A stretch of DNA of 64,000 nt from Utricularia gibba (lineage: Eukaryota; Streptophyta; Magnoliopsida; Lamiales; Lentibulariaceae). The stretch covers positions 2,604,001-2,668,000 of the forward strand of contig NEEC01000007.1 in NCBI GenBank assembly GCA_002189035.1, written 5' to 3'. The notes under the pieces were generated by a model. The model was not told where the DNA came from, did no database searches, and saw only the letters and a list, made by a program, of their open reading frames with translations. The translations under genes and the position numbers were made by a program. This document shows, piece after piece, positions 57,501 to 64,000 of the stretch (within the stretch, counting starts at the first letter, position 1; each line of letters opens with the position of its first letter).

Positions 57501-57945
57501 GTAGATGAACTTTCTTGTCATCAACTTTTGTTCCACGATCGTTGAGCTTGTCTGAATATTTCTATGCACAGATCAAGGAGAAGGAAATGGTATACTTAAC
57601 CTATGAAAGAGAAAATTTTTCCACATGGCACATATGCTCCAGATGGAAGAAGAGAAGGCGCTGAAACAACTTAGAAGAACACTAGTTCCAAAAGCAAGAC
57701 CAGTCCCTAACTTTGAATGTGTTTTCTTACCCCAGAAGTGAGTTGTCGGATAGGATTACCTTCCGTTGAAAGGTCTAGGAAATATATTTGACAAAAATCT
57801 TATCCTCATTAACAGATCATCAAAGAAACATACGAAGGCCAAGTCCCCCAGACTTCTGGTTCATCGGAGAAACCAGAGTAGAAGAATAGGATACCCTGTA
57901 GTAGCTACTCCCACAACAGCAGCTGCACCATTTATTATGACGTGA
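54561..57945 (+). pseudogene. TPX2: TPX2 (targeting protein for Xklp2) homologue, apparently disrupted
   Basis: Exon-like blocks appear in the order of plant TPX2: acidic DDDDEQ (54675), 55038-55084, 55331 onward, 55670-55773 (TKAPNLRHKT), 55847-56020 (ending IPKFKARPLNNK), APTLPPLPRSTPHIPEF (56092-56149), EFHLQTMAKANYN (56218-56301), LTVPISPALQTSLRAEHIKI to RPLNRK (56398-56545), RKQFTILHEVNFSINKRIPP (56624 on), NTTSNPFHLYTE, VKHKQMEEELARVPKGNPYP, PEPKPCTKPEP (57263), FQKPLREVEEFNPHVPRRAV, IKEKEMVYLTYEREN and EEEKALKQLRRTLVPKARPV, ending at 57945. TPX2 nucleates spindle microtubules, binds importin and activates Aurora kinase. Lesions: a small inversion at 56585-56614, TAA at 57064 where homologues have Tyr with homology continuing behind, and a frame change near 57630. 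The first exon is not resolved. Confidence 0.75.
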
Positions 57946-58238
57946 TGAATGGTAGGTTTTTGGTTACTTCTTATTGAACTTAGTACCATTTGTTAAATAT
58001 GTTGATTGTTATGCAACAAGTAGGTTGTAGAAATACGTGAAACTTTGTACATCTTCACTTAGTAGAGGCACCTTATTTCACTGTTTCAATTAATGGTAGA
58101 AACTTGAGTTTCAATTACAGAGGAATGTCATAGAAGCTTGAAAAGCAAACTTATTAAACATCGGACTTGGATTGAAACGCTGATGATTCAGATGAGTGAT
58201 GGGGAAGCTGACACAGGAGATTTGCAATAAACATGATT

Positions 58239-59227
58239 CTACAGTGCTGGTGCCGGCGAAGGTATGCGAATCACCGGTTTCGCCGCAGGAGGAGTGGCTT
58301 TGGCCTGAGAATCAGAGGAGCCACATGGTGGCGTGGGAGGAGTTTCTTTAGTTTCTGGTGATGGTGCAAGAACAGGGGCATTGTGTGTGGCAACCCACGT
58401 GGCCGGAGCAGGCGACGGGGAAGGAGGATGTGGGTTTGACTTTACCGGGGGCGGACTTGTGGCCGCCGGTGGGTGAGGAGGATCATATGGACATACAGTC
58501 GGAGGTGGCTGCATCGTTGCTCCCGGAGATGGCGATGGCGCGTGCAACGGGGTTGGTTTTCCTGCATGAGAAGGCGACGGCGCTTGCACTGGGGTCACAC
58601 CTATTCCTGCATGAGCAGGCGACGGCGAGTGCACGGGGCCTGCTCGCGAAGGAGACGGTGCGCGAGCAGGGCCTGCTCTCAAAGGAGACGGCGCGTGGTG
58701 AGGCGCTGCTGTTCCCGTTCCTACAGGCGATGGAGCTGGCGGCGACGGGTTACAACCCATCGGCGGAGCCGCCGGCGGCATCACATCAACAGCAAATTTC
58801 TGGCCTTTTTCACAGTTCTCATCATGCCCACTTATGAAGTACATCTTCCCCAGCACGGTGAGCTTATACCTGGAATCCCCATTCCTCATGATCCTCAACG
58901 GATTATCCCTGTTGCATCTGGCGTAATCATCTCCGCTCACGACCAGCACAGAGTCACGCCCTTTCTCATACTCGAAAACTGCACCAACCCATCAGAAATG
59001 TCAAATTCAAGACAATCTCCACACAAAAATCGGGTTTTGGACATACCCAGTTCATCGTTGAGTCGAAAACGATGAGTTTTAGCCCAATATTCGTAGCTCC
59101 GGCAGGTGTTCGGCGTCCAACCATCTTCTTCTCCGACGTAGAACGTGTGAGCATCAGCTGAGACAAACAACGCCATTGCAATGAAGACACAAATGCAGTA
59201 GTAGTAGTAGTAGTTGTTTCCCGCCAT
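58239..59227 (-). CDS. Early nodulin-like protein (phytocyanin/arabinogalactan type)
   Basis: Two exons, 59047-59227 and 58239-58978 (921 nt, 306 aa), the intron at the usual phytocyanin position. Signal peptide MAGNNYYYYYCICVFIAMAL with cleavage near SADA; a run of five Tyr before it is odd. The plastocyanin-like domain reads HTFYVGEEDGWTP, VFEYEKGRDSVLVV, CNRDNPLRIMRNGD and HDENCEKGQKFAVDV. The copper His is not evident, as in ENODLs. A 180-residue tail of APSP and AGP repeats is an arabinogalactan glycomodule. ENODLs sit at the plasma membrane/cell wall, often GPI-anchored, and act in reproduction and transport. Here the protein ends in IRIPSPAPAL without the hydrophobic GPI signal (see findings). 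Confidence 0.9.
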
Positions 59228-59264
59228 GACAAAAACTTGGGTTGATGGCTTAACCTCGCAAACC

Positions 59265-59274
59265 AGGTCATATA
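59265..59274 (-). promoter_or_regulatory. TATA box of the early nodulin-like gene
   Basis: Minus strand TTTATATATGA, about 40-45 bp ahead of the ATG. This leaves a very short 5' UTR. Confidence 0.5.
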
Positions 59275-60039
59275 TAAAGGTGCGATCTTTGATGCTTTTA
59301 GAGAGTTACTCTGGGTGTTGGTTCAAAGAGGCTTTATGATACTTGACCGGAGTTAAGTCCTTTCTTCTAACGTTTGATTCTTGAATGCTTTGTGTGATAC
59401 GGTCAGTTGTGAAGGATGGATTTTCTTTTGTTGGTGACTGACTGTGTACTAAATCCTGTTCTTTTATTGGCATTACCTGAGGGGTTAATTAGTATTTTAC
59501 ATGTGTCAGAGTTTTTTATTTGCAATTTATCGGAACTTTTTTACTAATTTGTAAATTACCTTACTTTTTTATTTGTATTTGCAAAATGCCTTAGATTTTA
59601 GGTCTAAATTTGATAAATACATGTAATGGATTAGAGAGTTTGACAATATACCTTAACTTTTTGTTTTATTGGTATTTTACATAGGTTATAATTTTTCATT
59701 TGCAATTTATCATAACTTTTTGTTCTAATTTATAAATTACTTATTTTTTTTTATTTTTCTTTATAAAATGACTTAGATCTAGAAATTCATTTATACAATA
59801 ATACGAAAATAAGTTTAATATTACAAATTACATATTTTGTTTTATAAAATTTCATATTTTTTTATATTTATATAATACCCTAATTTTTATTTTTGATTTA
59901 TAAAATATCATATTTTAATTAAATTCTAATTACTATTTACATTACAATTATTATATAATAATAAAAACCTACTTTAAATTAATATTGAATTCCTAATTTA
60001 ATAGAATTATAAAATATTTATTAATTCACTTTTAAAAAA

Positions 60040-60400
60040 ATGTTTCCAGCATCGTGTGCTACCAGTGTCCGAACATTTCAAGCTCTGCAACTACCCGATG
60101 TAGTGTCTGGAAATAATATGTAACCATATTAAAAAAAATTTCTAGACATTTTCCAGACATTGCTAGCACACCATGCAATATTTGGAAATAATATGTAATC
60201 ATATTAAAAAATGTTTCCAAACACTACATCGCGTGCTAGCAGTGTCCGGAAATTTCCAGGATCTGCAACCACGCGATGCAATGCCTGGAAATAATATGTA
60301 ACCATATTAAAAAAAATTTCTAGACATTACAATCACGCCAACTAGCCGTGCCTGGAATTTTCAGACACTGATAAGAAACGAAATAGTGTCTGGAAGGACT
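60040..60400. repeat. Tandem array with GTGTCTGGAAATAATATGTAA units
   Basis: Three diverged units of about 110-120 bp, each with TGTTTCCAG-like, TGTCTGGAAATAATATGTAA and CATATTAAAAAA segments. It sits in the middle of the possible inverted-repeat element. Confidence 0.7.
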
Positions 60401-61400
60401 TATTTTTTATTTTATTTTTTGCATAGTTATCATAATTTATAATAGTATATTTATTTATTTATAAAACACTATTAAGCTTTATATGAGTTATAAAAATTAT
60501 TATTAAATTATGTGATTTATATATAAAAAAATCTATACAAATAGTTGTTATATTCAATAAAAGAGTAGTTGAATGTACAACTATTCAATTCATCATTCTT
60601 ATGTTTGAGTAGAATTATCAACGAATTTTTTTTTTCATATATTTAAATATTGGAATACTTTGTTTAACTTATATTTGTTAAAAAATTTATATAGGTGTAT
60701 GAAAATATATGAAATTGGTTAAAACCTAATTTAGAATACCCTAAACCCTATTCCCTAATTTGATAACCATAAATTTATTTTAAGCAAGAAAATCATTTTG
60801 CAAATATATATTAATTAAAAAAATGTTAACATGTAATATTTCAAAATAATATACATACAAGTAATACAATAGTTTTATCATATTTTTGATTATGTAATAC
60901 AATGATTATAATCATAAAATATTATATTATTTCGTAAATAACTTATATCATTTATTATATTACATTTTTGTAAAAATTTTTAAATAGTTTAATAGTATAG
61001 GTTTCTTAATATCATTATTAATAATAAATTTTAGTATTTAATATAATTTTAAAAACATTATACTTCATATTCTTTTGTTTTTGTGTAAAAATCATTTTAT
61101 TCAACATTTCAACATAAAAGAATATATCCATCATGAGTTTCTTTTATTTAAAAAATAAAAAGTCCGGTATTTTGCAAATGAAAACTAAGATTATATGTAA
61201 TTTTACAAAAAAAAAAGCTTTCAGTATTTTGCAAATAAATGTAGTCTGACACAAGTATTTATCAAATTTTGACTTGTAATACATGTAAAATACTAATAAA
61301 ATGAAAAGTTCGGGTATTTTGCAAACATATTTATTCTTGACACATGTATTTAACAAATTTAGCCTTACCTGAGGTGGGTGGCCCATGCTTACTCCGGGTG

Positions 61401-61414
61401 ACGTGTCACGTGAG
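61401..61414. promoter_or_regulatory. G-box/ABRE cluster ahead of HINT3
   Basis: TGACGTGTCACGTGA holds an ACGTGTC ABRE and a palindromic CACGTG G-box (61407-61412), about 70 bp before the chosen start. bZIP or bHLH binding is inferred. Confidence 0.5.
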
Positions 61415-61477
61415 GGCTTGGTGGATAAAAGCCACCGGCGATTTCCGTCCACTGAGCAGAGCCCCCTGCAGGATTCC

Positions 61478-62762
61478 ATGGAGCCACTGATGGATGATCG
61501 CGTGCGGCGTCGTTTATCTTGCGTGTCATCGCACATCTTCCCTCGCCCAGAAAACTCGCAGCCCACTTGCATCGCCCGGTCTTCTTGCTCTTCTACCGAT
61601 TCCAGTTTTGTAAAGGAAGTGGATGCTGAACTGGGTGGGTGTGTTTTTTGCAAGATCACTCGCGGCGAAGCTTCTGCGTCCAAGGTTCATCTTTTTTCGG
61701 TTCGGATTAGGGTCTTCGATTGTTTTATTCAGATGGGAAGTTCGCCTTTTCCGTTGCTTCAGACTTTTGTATCGTTTCATCATGATTTTTTATGCTATAA
61801 TCTTTGAATCGATGGATGTGAGAGTCAGAATGAAACCCTCTGAACTGATTTATCTCAAGTCATTTGTGTTCTGTGTAAAGATGTTCTGATTCCTTGGTTG
61901 GTTTCTTTGAGCACAGGTATATGAAGATGATACCTGTATGTGCATTTTGGATACATACCCTTTATGCTATGGGTAAGGTATCATCACCCCAAACACTGTT
62001 TCATGTTTTTCTATGCATAATGATTTGTATAGTATGAGGTGAGCATTTTCTGGAATGAAGAAGCTTGTGGGGTTTTTGTTTTTCATACTTGGACATCTGT
62101 TTCTTTCATGAATACTTCCAGGCACTCGCTTATTATCCCCAAAAGGCACTTCCCTTCACTAGATGCCACTCCTCCTCCGGTATCTTTTCTCTGCCATGGT
62201 TCTCTCTCAATGATATCAGAACCTTCCTGATGAATCTGTGCATACTTCGCTCTGTAGATGATCGCAGCAATGTTTTCGAAAGTCCCTTTGATTAGCAACG
62301 CCATCATGAAAGCCACTGGCTGCGGTATGTTTGCCTACATCTACTGCTTTCCTCCTCCCCCTCTCCACTGATGTTTACCCCCATGATGCAGATTCATTCA
62401 ACTTGCTCGTCAACAATGGCGTTGCTTCTGGGCAAGTTGTATTCCATGTAATCTCCATCAAACTCTTTCCAGAAAGATGCAAAGAAGCTATATAAATATA
62501 CCCCACCTGCTTTACTGATTCTGGTTTCAACTCTTTCCAAGTTCAGACTCACATTCACATAATTCCCAGAAAGGCAGGGGACTGTCTATGGACTTCCGCG
62601 GTAGGTGCACCAACCAGACTCTGCAACTTGAAAGACTCAAAAGTTGCTGACTTTGTGATGCATCCTGTAGAGTCTACGGAGGCGGCAGCTGAGGCTGGAG
62701 CCTCAAGGCTCGCAGCTTGCAAGATCCATTCGGGAGAATCTGTCCACCTTAGAGGAGTGTGA
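61478..62762 (+). CDS. HINT3: HIT-domain adenylylsulfatase HINT3
   Basis: Six exons: 61478-61684, 61917-61972, 62122-62179, 62258-62324, 62392-62447, 62547-62762; GT-AG and in phase, 660 nt, 219 aa. The HIT domain starts GCVFCKITRGEASASKVYED, continues CMCILDTYPL, GHSLIIPKRHFP, AAMFSKVPLISNAIMKATG, DSFNLLVNNGVASGQVVFH and ends with the histidine triad HTHIHIIPRKAGDCLW. The match to Arabidopsis HINT3 is close through the domain. HINT3 hydrolyses adenosine 5'-phosphosulfate and nucleoside phosphoramidates. After DCLW the C-terminus (NLKDSKVADFV...) is less conserved and 20 residues longer than in Arabidopsis. The upstream ATGs 61385 and 61490 are in frame; 61478 was chosen by similarity to the MEARR start. 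Confidence 0.92.
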
Positions 62763-63791
62763 AGATGGAAAGAATCAAAGCATCTAGCGTCATGAGCAGA
62801 GATCAAGAGTCTGTCTTGTAGATAAGGAAGGGGCTTTATTTTCTGTCATATGAAGCTGTTCTTCTTCGCCATGTTGATGATCATGAGCGGCAGTTGTACA
62901 CTGAAACTGAAAGCACTTCTGCTCTTTTACGTGAGTTGCTGTGATCATTTTCTCATGATCTACGATGACCTCCCAGGGGCACGTTCCAAGAGATGGAACC
63001 AGCAACCAGCTAAAGGATCCATCTAGTGTATATCATCAGAAAAGGTTGGAAGGGCAATAACGTCATCTCACAACATATGAGCAAAGGGTGTAAGGGTAAA
63101 ATGGTCCATAGAGCAAAAGGTGCTTGTCATTTTATAATTCTATATATTTCTAATCATGATAATTCACACTAATGTATAATATATTGTTTCGAAACTCATT
63201 TCGAGTCAATTGTATTGATCCATAAAAGCGCGTTCATTGAATGAAAACTTGGTATTAGAAAACTCGAGATGATGTGATTTGAGATTTGAATTTTTATATA
63301 AATTTCATTTTCGAATTGTGATAATTCACGCGATGTATAATATATTGTTTAGAAACTTGAGTCAATCATACATAAAAGTCCATCTATTTGATGAAGACTT
63401 GATATTTGAAAGATGAGTTTATTTTAGTCTACTCTTATCATAAAATAGTTAAAAAACTCGAGATAATGTGATTTGAGACTCAAATTTTGATATAAACCTC
63501 ATTTTCGGTTTCTAACACACATTTTAGGGTTAATATATGGACTTTTACCTAATAGATTTATTAAATTAATAAAAATATGTATAAAAAAATCGTCAACCGT
63601 TTTCAAGTTCAATTGTGATTAAATTTAATGAGAATTATTTTTAATAACGATTTTTTTAGATGTGATAAAAAAATTTAAAATTAAGTCGTCGGCAGTTCAA
63701 TCCTGTTGTTTTTCAGGCGGTTTTGAATCTTCACCTCGGCCTCCTCCCTGGGGATTCTTGATCTTGAATCAAGCGGTAGAGCACAGCGATC
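62763..63791. other. Intergenic DNA
   Basis: HINT3 3' flank, then AT-rich sequence. TAATTCACACTAATGTATAATATATTGTTT-like segments at 63160 and 63320 form an imperfect direct repeat of about 160 bp period. No gene seen. Confidence 0.45.
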
Positions 63792-64000
63792 ATGGGCGGC
63801 GATGGTATAAGTGCATCTTCTTTAGCTGGTAGTGGCGTTTTTTTTAACTTCATAAGAAGCTTTATTTTCCTAGACTTGTGTTGTGTGGACGTACTTTATA
63901 CAAAAATTCGTCATTTTGTGATCACGAGAATGAGTTCTTTGTCTTGCAGTTAACTACGCACTTGATAGCGATGTTTCCAGGTGCTTTTATGTAGTTCACG
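63792..64000 (+). CDS. First exons of an unidentified gene (runs out of the window)
   Basis: ATG 63792 opens MGGD and reaches a GT at 63805; after a possible intron, CTTGCAG (63950) leads into VNYALDSDVSRCFYVVH up to the window edge. Too short to identify. The join is a guess from splice consensus. Confidence 0.3.

Larger units (their letters stand above)
59228..61384. other. Repeat-rich AT gap between ENODL and HINT3 genes
   Basis: 59228-59480 is the ENODL upstream region. Then an AT-rich stretch with motif TTTGCAATTTATC and ...AGTATTTTACAT... repeated at 59491 and 59674 (period about 180 bp). Similar motifs occur in inverted orientation at 61150-61370, so 59490-61370 could be a non-autonomous DNA transposon with long diverged terminal inverted repeats. 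No coding capacity is seen; the frame 61144-61683 on the minus strand is a chance overlap. Confidence 0.45.

Noticed and set aside
61144..61683. Minus-strand 179-residue frame overlapping HINT3
   Set aside because: Antisense to a well supported exon and otherwise AT-rich noise.

Overview
The window is nuclear DNA of a eudicot plant. The genes are split by GT-AG introns with AT-rich intron sequence, the products match plant-specific families (DYW-type PPR, RINGLET homeodomain-DDT, HVA22, early-nodulin-like, RabA1), and wide AT-rich spacers carry plant transposon debris. I cannot name the species. Exon boundaries below were built by hand from splice consensus, reading-frame phase and recalled family sequences; no alignment was run.

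Region by region. 1-22.4 kb is gene-dense: a 5'-truncated HVA22-like gene, ARPC1 (Arp2/3 subunit, 15 exons), a PPR protein, a class A heat-shock factor, a DYW PPR protein, a RabA1 GTPase, a 3.9-kb non-autonomous LTR element inserted behind the Rab gene, a class-II phospholipase A1 and a trihelix factor. 22.6-40.3 kb is an accessory block without an obvious single-copy gene. It holds two diverged copies of a 2-kb segment with 14-3-3 pseudogenes, three copies of a 1.1-kb unit encoding a small two-helix membrane protein that I do not recognise, a 315-bp MITE with clear target duplication, tandem arrays and a transposon-like coding region. 41.4-62.8 kb is gene-dense again: proteasome alpha6 (PAA), divergent from the chromatin-remodeller subunit RLT, then a tyrosine aminotransferase-like enzyme, a damaged TPX2 gene, an early-nodulin-like protein, a repeat-rich gap and HINT3. 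A first exon of another gene begins near 63.8 kb.

The genes do not form a pathway; they are independent housekeeping and regulatory loci.

The most noteworthy observations are: (i) a short inversion between 8-bp inverted repeats inside a TPX2 exon; (ii) four apparent one-base losses in RLT, all in G runs, which points to either consensus errors or real decay; (iii) an intron-containing antisense gene with its own TATA box inside an LTR element that has lost gag-pol; (iv) a tandem family of small membrane-protein genes whose copies differ in frame only at G runs.
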